DNA from: Granulicella sp. S190
Lineage (GTDB): Bacteria; Acidobacteriota; Terriglobia; Terriglobales; Acidobacteriaceae
Direction of reading: 5' to 3'
Length of the DNA stretch: 33,624 nt
NCBI RefSeq assembly: GCF_009766095.1
Contig: NZ_LMUD01000023.1
Coordinates: 254,341-287,964 of the forward strand
The notes beneath the pieces were generated by a model. It worked only from the letters and a program-made list of their open reading frames with translations, searched no databases and was not told the DNA's origin. Below, piece by piece: positions 1-8,035 of the stretch. Position numbers and translations under genes: made by a program. Position 1 is the stretch's first letter. Each line of letters opens with the position of its first letter.

Positions 1-2
1 AT

Positions 3-269
3 GACCAGGATGCGAGTGTGCGGATGACCGCGCTGGATGGCCTGCAGCGATACGTTGGGCAGGATCAGCATGTGCGCGATGCGGTGCTCGAAGCGGTGAT
101 GCACGATCCTGATGCGCAGGTTCGGAAGACGGCGATCGGAGTTCTTGAGCCGGTACAGGCTGACTCGAGCGTGCGCCAGGTGCTGCGGACCGTATCGACG
201 CAAGACACAAATCCTTATATACGGACTGCATCGTATAACGCACTCCAGAGTTCGGCAGATATTCAATAA
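3..269 (+). CDS. HEAT-repeat protein, C-terminal part (5' end outside window)
   Basis: The reading frame is open from the first bases of the window and ends with TAA at 267-269, so only the last 88 residues are present. They form amphipathic helical pairs of about 35 residues with the HEAT pattern (D-P-D-A-Q-V-R-K-T-A-I near residue 40 and N-P-Y-I-R-T-A-S-Y near residue 75). HEAT repeats make protein-binding solenoids. In acidobacteria such repeats often form the C-terminal part of anti-sigma-like proteins encoded beside an ECF sigma factor, but that part lies outside the window, so the role here is a guess. The next gene, an exported PDZ protein, starts 59 bases downstream on the same strand and may be co-transcribed. 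Confidence 0.7.
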   Translation, partial: DQDASVRMTALDGLQRYVGQDQHVRDAVLEAVMHDPDAQVRKTAIGVLEPVQADSSVRQVLRTVSTQDTNPYIRTASYNALQSSADIQ

Positions 270-328
270 GGGCACGAAGTGTAAATCCTCCTGACCGCCA
301 CAGGCGCAGGCTGGATGAGGTTATGTAG

Positions 329-1318
329 ATGAACTACCGCAGGTCTTTGGGGGTTGTGGCGCTGGTGGCGAGCATTGCCGTTCTGGACGGAAGGCAAAGT
401 ACGCTCGCAGCTCAGGCGCTGCCCTTTGTCTTTCGGACGATGGCAATTGCTGGAGCGATGGGTAGTTCGCACAGTCATCCGGCTCAGGGCTACCTTGGGG
501 TGGACGCACGCGATGTGAGTGACGATCAGATCGCCCCACTGAAGCTGAAAGAGGCGCGGGGAGCGGAGATCGTTAGCCTGGATCACGATGGTCCAGCATG
601 CAAAGCCGGGATGCGGATGCATGATGTGATTCTGCAGATGAACGGCCTATTGATTGAAGGGCAGGAGCAGTTGAAGCGTTTGCTTCGGGACCAGCCGGTT
701 GGGCGAACAGTCAGTTTTGTGATCAGCCGGGATGGGCAATCCCAGACGATGACGATGCAGATGGCAGACCGCCAGACAGTGGGCCAGCAAGCGTGGGAGC
801 AACACTATTCGGTTCCTGCTCCGGGCGATGAGCCTTCCCTGACCATGCATGGAAACAGTTTTATGGGGGGCACTCCATCGGCCTCGACCGCAACGATTCC
901 CAAGGGGCATCGCGAGGTTCTAGCAATGAGTATGATCCTGAGCCCGTCGTATACCGGCGCTCAACTTGAGGTGATGGGGCCGCAGCTTGCGGGATTTTTT
1001 GGTGCAGAGGGTGGTGCGGGGCTGCTGGTGCGGAGTGTCGACAGTAATAGCCCTGCGGAGGAGGCTGGGCTGAAGGCGGGGGATGTGGTGGTGCGGGTCA
1101 ACTCTATTGCCGTGTCGAGCGGGACGGATTGGACCAAGACGGTGCATGACAACAGGGGGAGACCGGTACCGGTGGTGGTGATTCGCGACAAGCATGAGCA
1201 GACGCTGACGTTGACACCGGATGGCAAGAAGCGCTCAAGCGCAACGCCAGGGCTTGGGTTGGAAGAGTTTTTCGGGGAGACAGGCCAATATACGCGACAG
1301 CTGCTGGCGAAGCTCTAG
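329..1318 (+). CDS. Exported protein with two PDZ domains
   Basis: The product has 329 residues. It begins with a basic and hydrophobic signal-peptide-like segment (residues 1-30, likely cleavage after A-Q-A). Two PDZ domains follow: residues about 53-145, starting with the carboxylate-binding-loop-like G-Y-L-G-V and containing G-P-A-C-K-A-G-M, and residues about 212-297, containing S-P-A-E-E-A-G-L-K-A-G-D. No protease domain is present: there is no His/Asp/Ser triad and no HExxH. This is therefore not HtrA but a free PDZ adaptor, probably periplasmic, where PDZ domains bind C-termini of client proteins. The linker (about 150-210) is rich in Ser, Met and Gly and looks unstructured. The start is supported by a GAGG element about 10 nt upstream. 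The HEAT-repeat gene lies just upstream. The real substrate cannot be told from the sequence. Confidence 0.8.
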   Translation: MNYRRSLGVVALVASIAVLDGRQSTLAAQALPFVFRTMAIAGAMGSSHSHPAQGYLGVDARDVSDDQIAPLKLKEARGAEIVSLDHDGPACKAGMRMHDVILQMNGLLIEGQEQLKRLLRDQPVGRTVSFVISRDGQSQTMTMQMADRQTVGQQAWEQHYSVPAPGDEPSLTMHGNSFMGGTPSASTATIPKGHREVLAMSMILSPSYTGAQLEVMGPQLAGFFGAEGGAGLLVRSVDSNSPAEEAGLKAGDVVVRVNSIAVSSGTDWTKTVHDNRGRPVPVVVIRDKHEQTLTLTPDGKKRSSATPGLGLEEFFGETGQYTRQLLAKL

Positions 1319-1431
1319 AAGAAGCAACGGCTCATTCGATGGCGTCCTGAGGGGCGTCATTTGTTCTTAAAGGGTCTGTTAACGATCGCTTCCTGCTGAG
1401 ATGCCGAGGGTTCGATATACTTGAAGGTGAT

Positions 1432-2496
1432 ATGTCTTCTGCTCCTACAACTGCCGTGGTGAATGGCAGCCGTCCGATGCCCGTCAAGCGCCGCTGGAAG
1501 GCGGTGACGCGCAAGCTGCGTGAACTAGGTTCGATCGGCTCTGCGGTGATGTCGACTGGACATCCTTACATGGCTCATATCGTTCCGGTGCGGCGGTGCA
1601 ATCTTGCCTGTACGTATTGCAACGAGTACGACGATTATTCTGATCCGGTGCCTTTGGACGAGATGCTTCGTCGCATCGACCACCTGGGGCGCCTGGGAAC
1701 TTCGGTGATCACGATCTCGGGTGGCGAGCCTCTGCTTCATCCGGAGCTTGACCAGATTATTGCGCGCATCCGCAAGACCGGTGCGATTGCGGGGATGATC
1801 ACAAACGGGTACCTGCTGATGCCGGACCGGATCGAGAGGCTGAACAGGGCCGGGCTCGATCACATGCAGATCTCGATCGATAATGTGATGCCGGATGAGG
1901 TTTCGAAGAAGAGCCTGAAGGTGCTGGACAAGAAACTGCAGATGCTCGCCGAGCATGCGGACTTTCACGTGAACATCAATTCGGTCGTGGGCGGAGGAAT
2001 TGCGAATCCGAACGATGCATTGACGGTGAGCGAGCGGGCGCTCGCGCTGGGATTCAGCTCGACGATTGGGATTATCCACGATGGCAGCGGACAGTTGAAG
2101 CCATTGGGAGAGGCCGAGCGTACGGTCTGGGATAAGGTGAGGAACCTGACACGGCGCAGCTATTCGCGGTTCAATCACTTCCAGGAGGCGATCGCCAATG
2201 GGAAGACTAATGACTGGCGTTGCCGGGCTGGCGGACGGTACTTGTATATCTGCGAGAACGGGTTGGTTCACTATTGCAGCCAGCAGCGGGGATACCCAGC
2301 GGTGCCGCTGGCTCAATACCAGACGGCGGATGTGAAGCGGGAGTTTTTGACGGAGAAGAGTTGCGCGCCGAGCTGCACAATCAGCTGCGTTCACCAAGTG
2401 AGCTACATCGACCACTGGCGAGCGCCACAGACCTCGTCTGTGACGCCAGGCGCCTCCGGCCATGGTGCTGGAGCGGAGCTGGTACAGATTCGTTGA
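1432..2496 (+). CDS. Radical SAM enzyme with SPASM-like C-terminal cysteines
   Basis: The product has 354 residues. The radical SAM 4Fe-4S motif C-N-L-A-C-T-Y-C is at residues 56-63, followed by the SAM-binding G-G-E-P at 97-100 and a TIM-barrel strand pattern (M-Q-I-S-I-D at 145-150). The C-terminus has six more cysteines: C264 and C282 spaced as CX12GX4C, which is how SPASM/Twitch auxiliary cluster domains begin, with C274 between them, then C311, C315 and C319. Such enzymes use an auxiliary Fe-S cluster while modifying peptides, proteins or small molecules. No short precursor-peptide gene is visible next to it, so the substrate is unknown. The start is backed by GAAGGTGAT just before the ATG. 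The next gene, a methyltransferase, lies within or just after its 3' end, which suggests co-transcription. Hopanoid HpnH-type enzymes also start in a similar way, but I see no clear support for that assignment. Confidence 0.85.
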   Translation: MSSAPTTAVVNGSRPMPVKRRWKAVTRKLRELGSIGSAVMSTGHPYMAHIVPVRRCNLACTYCNEYDDYSDPVPLDEMLRRIDHLGRLGTSVITISGGEPLLHPELDQIIARIRKTGAIAGMITNGYLLMPDRIERLNRAGLDHMQISIDNVMPDEVSKKSLKVLDKKLQMLAEHADFHVNINSVVGGGIANPNDALTVSERALALGFSSTIGIIHDGSGQLKPLGEAERTVWDKVRNLTRRSYSRFNHFQEAIANGKTNDWRCRAGGRYLYICENGLVHYCSQQRGYPAVPLAQYQTADVKREFLTEKSCAPSCTISCVHQVSYIDHWRAPQTSSVTPGASGHGAGAELVQIR

Positions 2497-2581
2497 TCGT
2501 ATGGCTGGAGTTGTTGGTGAGGTTATAACCGACAGCCGAAGCGTGATTGCCTCGCCCTGCGAATTGGCGGATGCTGGTGGA

Positions 2582-3331
2582 ATGGTGCTTTCGAGCGGCT
2601 CGTGTTTGCGTGGTGCGGCTAGAGTTTTCTTCGTTCTAACGTTGGCGAGCGGGGCAGTAGTCTCTGCCAGTGGGCAGACGGGAACCGGGTCCCAGCAGAC
2701 TCTGGATAAAGCGACAGTGGGGATGTCGACCACTCCCGACGTCGCGAAAGATGTGACAAAACGTCCGACGAGCACACCTTACTCCGGCGATCTTTCCATC
2801 TTTGAGTATCCGGACCGGGATAAGAAGCTACAGATCGATCGCGTGATGGACCTGCTGGGGATTACGCCGGGCAAGAACGTTGCGGATATTGGGGCCGGCT
2901 CGGGATGGTTTACAGTGCGGGCGGCGCGCAGGGTGGGTCCTGCGGGGGCAGTGATCGCGGAGGATATTAACCCTCTGGCAATCGAGTACATCGGCAAGAG
3001 GGTGTTGAAGGAGAATCTCCCGAATGTGCGGACGGTGCTTGGGAGCGCGGACGATCCGCGGCTACCTTCAGGAAGCGTGGACGCAGTCCTGATGCTGAAG
3101 GTTTACCACGAGATTGCGCATCCGGTGCCTACGATGAAGGTGTTGCAGAAGGCGTTGCGTCCGGGAGCCAAGGTCGGGATCATCGACCGCAATGGAAATG
3201 GCGCAGACCATGGATTGAATCATGAGGTTGTGGTGAAGGAGATGGGGCAGGCAGGGTACAAGCTAGTCGGAACCTACGACTTTACGAAGGCGGATGGGCA
3301 GGACTATTTTCTGATCTTCCAGGTTCGGTGA
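2582..3331 (+). CDS. Class I SAM-dependent methyltransferase with apparent signal peptide
   Basis: From the ATG at 2582 the product has 249 residues. The first 31 look like a signal peptide: Arg at 10 and 14, a hydrophobic run V-F-F-V-L-T-L-A, then S-A-S-G-Q. The methyltransferase fold follows, with motif I (V-A-D-I-G-A-G-S-G-W-F) near residue 92, an acidic residue after strand 2 (A-E-D-I-N), and S-V-D-A-V-L-M-L as motif IV. The frame is open further upstream, and ATGs at 2462 and 2501 would give 289 or 276 residues and, from 2462, a 35-nt overlap with the radical SAM gene. I prefer 2582 because it puts the hydrophobic stretch at the N-terminus and has GGTGG just before it, but this is not decisive. 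An exported SAM enzyme is odd because SAM is cytosolic; similar exported 'predicted methyltransferases' are known and their substrates are unclear. The terminator at 3375-3425 ends the unit. Confidence 0.8.
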   Translation: MVLSSGSCLRGAARVFFVLTLASGAVVSASGQTGTGSQQTLDKATVGMSTTPDVAKDVTKRPTSTPYSGDLSIFEYPDRDKKLQIDRVMDLLGITPGKNVADIGAGSGWFTVRAARRVGPAGAVIAEDINPLAIEYIGKRVLKENLPNVRTVLGSADDPRLPSGSVDAVLMLKVYHEIAHPVPTMKVLQKALRPGAKVGIIDRNGNGADHGLNHEVVVKEMGQAGYKLVGTYDFTKADGQDYFLIFQVR

Positions 3332-3374
3332 ATCGTTGACTGAGTGGCGTGGATGGATCAGATGTGAAAGATTG

Positions 3375-3425
3375 CTGCAAAAGCGAAAGGCCCGAAGAGG
3401 TATCTTCGGGCTTTTCGTTTTGCAG
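3375..3425. terminator. Bidirectional Rho-independent terminator
   Basis: A long inverted repeat with arms of 23-24 nt and a loop of about 4 nt. The GC-rich core is GCCCGAAGA / TCTTCGGGC, flanked by A-rich sequence on the left and T-rich sequence on the right (CTTTTCGTTTT). It can therefore end transcripts in both directions: the plus-strand methyltransferase (stop at 3331) and the minus-strand DsbA-like gene (stop at 3435). The only imperfection is a one-base bulge and a neighbouring mismatch in the outer stem. Confidence 0.9.
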
Positions 3426-3434
3426 CAAGGAGTG

Positions 3435-4085
3435 TTACTTGTGCGCTGTAGTCCGTGGTTTGGCGGTCGCAGGCTCGGGATTTTCGGCGATGGCCGTGTC
3501 CAGCATGGCATAGAGCTGGGTGACATCATTCACCTCAACGAAGCCCTTTTGCGTAACGATAAAAATGGTCGGAGTCTTGGAAAGGCCAACGCGCTCGCCC
3601 AGAGTCTGGTCGGCGCGGACCTCGGCAGCGAAGAGGCCATTGGGGTCGACGACGAATGGCATTACGCGGCCGTGAGACTGAAAGTACTTTTGCGTGAAGG
3701 CGTTGAGATCTTCCTTCGAGGCGATCGAGATCTGGTTGGCGAAGACAGCGCGACGGTACTCTTCCGCGGCCTGAGGCGAGATCTTGTCTTGGATATAGCG
3801 GGCAATGACAGCCGCGTCAAAGCTCCAGATGTGCATCCGTAAAGGGAAGTCGTGGCGAAGGAGAGGGATCTTGTACTTTTCGACCGCCGCATGCACGATG
3901 GGGAAGGCGTGGGAGCAGGCGGGACATTCCAAGTCCTCAAACTCATAGATGGCGACGGGGGCTCCCTTGGGGGCGCGCAGCATCGAGGTATCTTTGAAGC
4001 CTTGAGCAAGGGCCGTCATGCTGGCTGGGAGGGCGAGGAGCAGAGCTGCGGCGAGGACGATGCGGTTCATAGAGGTAAGACGCAT
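3435..4085 (-). CDS. DsbA-family thiol:disulfide oxidoreductase
   Basis: The product has 216 residues with a signal peptide (residues 1-28, ending A-L-A-Q). A thioredoxin-fold domain follows with the redox pair C54-P-A-C57 after the E-F-E-D-L-E strand. An alpha-helical insertion typical of DsbA lies at about 85-150, and the cis-proline is at T171-P172. The protein should act in the periplasm, forming or shuffling disulfides in exported proteins. The C-P-A-C dipeptide differs from the C-P-H-C of E. coli DsbA, and DsbA-like reductases or DsbG-like roles cannot be excluded. A second ATG at residue 6 is possible; the first is preceded by AAGATAACC. It is a single-gene unit between the two-way terminator and a 223-bp spacer shared with the divergent tolC-like gene. 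Confidence 0.88.
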   Translation of the reverse strand: MRLTSMNRIVLAAALLLALPASMTALAQGFKDTSMLRAPKGAPVAIYEFEDLECPACSHAFPIVHAAVEKYKIPLLRHDFPLRMHIWSFDAAVIARYIQDKISPQAAEEYRRAVFANQISIASKEDLNAFTQKYFQSHGRVMPFVVDPNGLFAAEVRADQTLGERVGLSKTPTIFIVTQKGFVEVNDVTQLYAMLDTAIAENPEPATAKPRTTAHK

Positions 4086-4308
4086 AAGGTTATCTTTCGT
4101 ATTTTAGCTGAGGGAGGGCAGGCTGCGGTGGCCTTCCAGGTCTGAAGCGGAATCTCCCTTTTGAATCATCGCGCATGAGCCTCGAGAGAGCATGAATCAG
4201 ATACCGTGAGAATGAAGAAGTTCAAGGAAAGGAGCGACTTACGAGGAGATACCCAGTTTTGGATGATTTCTGCATCTGACAGGCTGTGTGGCACTCTAAT
4301 GAGAGAGC

Positions 4309-5778
4309 ATGGAAACCCAGACCAGAGTTTTAGCAGAAGTGAAGCCGCGGCCGCGAGCTGTGACATGGCCGCTGGCGCTGATCTTATGCGGCCCAATGGC
4401 GATGGCGCAGACCCCGAGTGCGGATCTGCCTCCGGCGCCTATTCCCAATGTCGTAAAGCTGCCCGGCGGTGTGCTGATCGAACAAGGAACGCCGGGTGCG
4501 CTGGCGCTGAGCCTCGATGACGCGATCGCCCGAGGAGAGAAGCGCAATCTCCAGATGCTGCTGGCCATTCAGAACGAGCGGATGGTTCGTGGTCAGGTGT
4601 TGACAGTAGAGAACAATCTGCTGCCGAGCCTGACTGCTAAAGCGCAGGTAGAGACGCAGGAGCTAAATCTGGCCGCCCAGGGGTTTAAGTCGTCGTCGCT
4701 GGAAGGCAGTGGAATTCCGCTAAGCGCGTTTCACTCGATTGTGAAGGTGAGTACTGCATCAGCGCAGATGAGTTTGAATCAGCAGTTGCTCAATGTGCCG
4801 GCGTACTACCTCTACCGGTCTTCGCAGCAGGCGGTTAAAGCGGCTAATTTCACTACGCTTAATGAGCTCGGCGGTGTGACCCTCGCCGTGGGGACTCAGT
4901 ATCTGCTGGCCTTGGCGGACGCGGCGCAGATTGCAAACGCGCAGGCGCTTGAAAAGGCAGACGATGTGGCGTATCAGCAGGCGAAGGCATCGCACGAAGC
5001 AGGTGTGGGAACGAATCTGGATGAGCTGCGAGCGCGGGTGCAGTTGCAGACGCAGCAACAGACTTTGATCAACGACGAGAACGCATTTGCAAAAGACAAG
5101 ATCGCGCTCAATCGTCTGATTGGGCTGCCAGCGGACCAGGAGATTACGCTGACCGACACGGCTCCCTATGCGGAGTTTGCCCAACTCCCTCTCGAGGATG
5201 CGAAAAGTCTGGCTTACCAACGTCGGAAGGATCTGCTGGGTCTGCAGGCGCAGCTTGAGGTTGCAGCGAAGGCGCGCAAGGCTGTGAGTGCCGAGCGGCT
5301 GCCAGTGGTGTCTTTCGACGGGTACTATGGCGTGCTAGGCGAGATCGGTTCGCTGTACCACGGCGTGTTTGCGGCGACTGGCAAGGTGAGCGTGCCGGTG
5401 TTTCAGGAAGGGCAGCTCCGTGGCGAACGCGAGGTAGCCGATGCGCAGGTTACGGCGCTGAGACAGCAGATCGCATCGTTGCGAGTGACTATTGAGCAGC
5501 AGATCCGTGCTGCGATGCTGGATGTGCAATCGTCGAATGATCTGGTGAAGGTGGCAAAGAGCAACGTGGATTTAGCGACCCAGGAGTTGCAGGATGCGAC
5601 AGATCGCTTCTCGGCGGGAGTAGACGATAACTTGCCTGTAGTGCAAGCCCAGGCGACGTTGGCTGCGGCACAGAGCCGGCTGGTAGATACTCTGTACCAG
5701 TACAACCAGTCAAAGCTGACGCTGGCGAGGAACACCGGTGTGGTGGAGTCGCAATACAAGATCTACCTGGGCCGATAG
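4309..5778 (+). CDS. TolC-family outer-membrane efflux channel
   Basis: The product has 489 residues. A basic N-terminus and a hydrophobic stretch ending P-M-A-M-A-Q (about 20-34) form the signal peptide. The rest is two successive outer-membrane-efflux-protein repeats, about 65-270 and 285-480. They show the long Ala/Gln/Leu-rich helices typical of TolC (for example A-L-A-D-A-A-Q-I-A-N and A-Q-A-T-L-A-A-A-Q-S-R-L) and a strand-loop segment between them. Trimeric TolC proteins make the outer-membrane exit duct for efflux or type I secretion. The start follows AATGAGAGAGC. The next gene, an MFS exporter, starts 70 nt downstream on the same strand, suggesting a shared task. No HlyD/AcrA-type adaptor gene is in the neighbourhood. 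Confidence 0.9.
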   Translation: METQTRVLAEVKPRPRAVTWPLALILCGPMAMAQTPSADLPPAPIPNVVKLPGGVLIEQGTPGALALSLDDAIARGEKRNLQMLLAIQNERMVRGQVLTVENNLLPSLTAKAQVETQELNLAAQGFKSSSLEGSGIPLSAFHSIVKVSTASAQMSLNQQLLNVPAYYLYRSSQQAVKAANFTTLNELGGVTLAVGTQYLLALADAAQIANAQALEKADDVAYQQAKASHEAGVGTNLDELRARVQLQTQQQTLINDENAFAKDKIALNRLIGLPADQEITLTDTAPYAEFAQLPLEDAKSLAYQRRKDLLGLQAQLEVAAKARKAVSAERLPVVSFDGYYGVLGEIGSLYHGVFAATGKVSVPVFQEGQLRGEREVADAQVTALRQQIASLRVTIEQQIRAAMLDVQSSNDLVKVAKSNVDLATQELQDATDRFSAGVDDNLPVVQAQATLAAAQSRLVDTLYQYNQSKLTLARNTGVVESQYKIYLGR

Positions 5779-5848
5779 TTTGAGCTCTGCTACTGCTTTC
5801 CCCCGGATAGGGTGACGTGCTTGTAACTGAAGTATGAAAACATAGGTC

Positions 5849-7189
5849 ATGGCGGATGGTTCGGAACGAGGGGTAGCGGCGGTAGGGAAGGACTACCGCT
5901 CAGCGTTCAAGTCGCGGGACTTTCGGTTGTACCAGGCCGCGCGGTTGATGGTGGTTCTGGGGGCAGAGGCGCAATCAGTTGCCGTGGCGTGGCAGGTATA
6001 CGCGATTACGCATTCGGCATTGGACCTTGGGTATACGGGGCTCGCGCTTTTTCTGCCCGGACTGTTTGTCATGCTGGCTGCGGGGCATGCTGCGGATCGC
6101 TACGACCGGCGCAAGATCATCTTGCTCTGCTATGGGCTGCAGGCCATCTGTACGGCTGTATTGCTTTGGCTGTCTCTCAGCGCGACGGCGTTGCAGCACG
6201 GGCGGATCTGGCCGATCTACGCGGTGCTGGTGGGGATCGGGCTGGGCAGGGCTTTCAGTGGACCTGCAGCAAGCGCGATGCTGCCGAGCCTGGTGCCGAA
6301 GGAACACTTTGTAAACGCGGTGACCTGGGGCGCGACCGTCTACCAGATCGCGAATATGTCGGGACCGGCAGTGGGTGGCATCTTGTTCACGCTGCCTTTG
6401 GTGGGAGTCGCGGCGATGTGGGGCGGCGCACCGATCGTATACAGCTTCACGCTGATTATGCTGCTGGGTTTCCTCGTGCTGGTCAGCATGATTCGAACTC
6501 GAATGGTAGCGACCGAGAAGAAGGCCTTCAATATGAGAACGGTTTTGGCTGGGCTCGAGTATGTGTGGCGGGCTAAGCTGCTGTTGGGGTCGATTTCGCT
6601 GGATCTGTTTGCCGTGCTGCTGGGCGGGGCAACGGCGTTGCTGCCAATCTTTGCTACGGATATTCTTCACGCGGGGCCACGCGGGTTGGGCCTGCTGCGA
6701 GCGATGCCTTCAGTAGGTGCACTCGTCGTCTCGCTGACCATGTTGGTGCGACCGATCAAACGGAAGGCCGGGTTGACGATGCTGATGTGCGTCGGGATCT
6801 TCGGCGCGGCCACGGTGGTATTTGGACTTTCGCGGAGCATCTACCTGAGCGCCGCTGCGCTGGTGATCGTCGGCGCAAGCGACATGGTCAGCGTGGTGGT
6901 TCGGTCAAGCGTGCTGCAGCTGGCCACTCCTCCCGAGATGCGCGGACGAGTCAGCGCCGTCAACTGGTTATTCATTGGCGCCTCGAATGAGTTTGGAGAG
7001 TTTGAGAGTGGAGTCACAGCGCAGTGGTGGGGCGCGGTGCGTGCGGTTGTGGTTGGCGGAGTTGGGTCGATGCTCGTAACTGCATCTGCCGCCGGGTTGT
7101 TTCCCGAGCTTCGCAAAGCGAACGCACTGACGGCAGAGGCGTTGATGGGTGCAGAGCGGGAGTTGAGCGTGGCGGAGCCAGTAGATTAG
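5849..7189 (+). CDS. MFS transporter, EntS/MFS_3-like exporter
   Basis: The product has 446 residues with about 10-12 hydrophobic membrane segments. The N-terminus (S-R-D-F-R-L-Y-Q-A-A-R) and the loop-2 motif G-H-A-A-D-R-Y-D-R-R-K (about 77-87) are those of the MFS_3 branch, to which the enterobactin exporter EntS belongs. The second-half motif P-P-E-M-R-G-R-V-S-A-V-N (about 357-368) also fits. Members export siderophores, macrolides or other small hydrophobic compounds by proton antiport. It lies between the tolC-like gene (70-nt gap) and a gene for a membrane-anchored protein that begins 37 nt after its stop, so the three probably form one operon. The cargo cannot be predicted. Confidence 0.87.
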   Translation: MADGSERGVAAVGKDYRSAFKSRDFRLYQAARLMVVLGAEAQSVAVAWQVYAITHSALDLGYTGLALFLPGLFVMLAAGHAADRYDRRKIILLCYGLQAICTAVLLWLSLSATALQHGRIWPIYAVLVGIGLGRAFSGPAASAMLPSLVPKEHFVNAVTWGATVYQIANMSGPAVGGILFTLPLVGVAAMWGGAPIVYSFTLIMLLGFLVLVSMIRTRMVATEKKAFNMRTVLAGLEYVWRAKLLLGSISLDLFAVLLGGATALLPIFATDILHAGPRGLGLLRAMPSVGALVVSLTMLVRPIKRKAGLTMLMCVGIFGAATVVFGLSRSIYLSAAALVIVGASDMVSVVVRSSVLQLATPPEMRGRVSAVNWLFIGASNEFGEFESGVTAQWWGAVRAVVVGGVGSMLVTASAAGLFPELRKANALTAEALMGAERELSVAEPVD

Positions 7190-7226
7190 AGTGAGTGGTT
7201 GGCATCTGACGGTTTATGGAGAGTCG

Positions 7227-7970
7227 ATGGAGAATGGGGCGAAGGCAGCAATTGGGGCGAGCGTGGTGTTGGTGCTCGCGGTCGGGATTAGAGTAGGGCT
7301 GATCTACCGGGAGCGTAATGCTCCGGACAACTCTGTAAAGGTTCCAGCGCGCGAGGTGATTCCTGAAGACGATCTTGTCTTTTTGAAGAAGAAGCGGCCC
7401 GATTCGTTGAAAGACATCAAGGATCTGGCGGGAACTACCGTCTGGGTTTCGGCAGGTGGACAGCTTGAATACTATCCTCTGGTAGGACATGCGGCGCAGT
7501 ATGGCAAGCCCGCGGGGACGCTGCTTGGGGCAGAACCGCTGATGGTAAAAGATGCCATCGAACAGGTGGCTCCGAAGGCTGCAACCTTTCGCATACCGGG
7601 TGGGGACAAACAAGTCCTGATGGTCTTCACGCGGCCCGATGTTGCGGGTGACACGAAGGAGTACGCCGTGCCGGTGGGATATCGGCAGGCTGGTCAATAC
7701 ACGTTCTATACCGATGAGATCTTGTTTTACGACGATCCGCATGAGCTCTATAAGCACTGGGGGCCGGGGATCTGGAAGGCCGTAGATACGCACCAGGTCA
7801 TTCTCGGGATGAACGAGCGGCAGGTTGAGCTTTCGCTGGGACAGGTGTCAAAGAGCACGAGCAACGACTACGGCAATCGCATGGTGGTGTTTGCGAATCT
7901 CGGCAAACCCATGGCGGTTACGTTTGTGAAAAATAAAGTGACCGCGTTTCGAGCGGACCAGGGATATTGA
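7227..7970 (+). CDS. Membrane-anchored protein of unknown function with BamE/SmpA-like C-terminus
   Basis: From the ATG at 7227, preceded by GGAGAG, the product has 247 residues. A GTG at 7191 in the same frame would add 12 residues but has no ribosome binding site. One transmembrane segment (about 6-24) is followed by R-E-R, so the rest should be periplasmic. The middle (about 55-180) is a soluble domain I do not recognise, with T-V-W-V-S-A-G-G-Q-L-E-Y-Y-P and F-R-I-P-G-G-D-K-Q-V-L. The last 60 residues (I-L-G-M-N-E-R-Q-V-E-L-S-L-G-Q) resemble the I-x-x-G-M-x-x-x-x-V-x-x-x-L-G pattern of BamE/SmpA/OmlA domains, which act at the outer membrane. That resemblance is by eye only. Its position after tolC and MFS genes suggests an accessory role in envelope export. 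Confidence 0.7.
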   Translation: MENGAKAAIGASVVLVLAVGIRVGLIYRERNAPDNSVKVPAREVIPEDDLVFLKKKRPDSLKDIKDLAGTTVWVSAGGQLEYYPLVGHAAQYGKPAGTLLGAEPLMVKDAIEQVAPKAATFRIPGGDKQVLMVFTRPDVAGDTKEYAVPVGYRQAGQYTFYTDEILFYDDPHELYKHWGPGIWKAVDTHQVILGMNERQVELSLGQVSKSTSNDYGNRMVVFANLGKPMAVTFVKNKVTAFRADQGY

Positions 7971-7993
7971 TTCTTCTCCAGCTCCAATGAGTG

Positions 7994-8028
7994 AAGAGGA
8001 TACAGCCAAGTAGTGCTGTGCTCTTTTA
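7994..8028 (+). terminator. Probable Rho-independent terminator after the efflux operon
   Basis: AAGAG...ACAGC pairs with GCTGT...CTCTT around a short loop, with a small internal bulge, and is followed by TTTAG. It lies 23 nt after the stop of the BamE-like gene and before the convergent PEP carboxylase gene. The T-run is short, so this is moderate evidence only. Confidence 0.45.
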
Positions 8029-8035
8029 GTGCGGA

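Noticed and set aside
1525..2775. Minus-strand open frame of 416 codons opposite the radical SAM and methyltransferase genes
   Set aside because: It is Arg/His/Pro-rich, has no motif or ribosome binding site, and lies wholly against two well-supported genes. It is a high-GC shadow.
5975..6670. Minus-strand open frame of 231 codons opposite the MFS gene
   Set aside because: Composition is Gln/Arg/His-rich without any domain; the MFS gene on the other strand explains the region.
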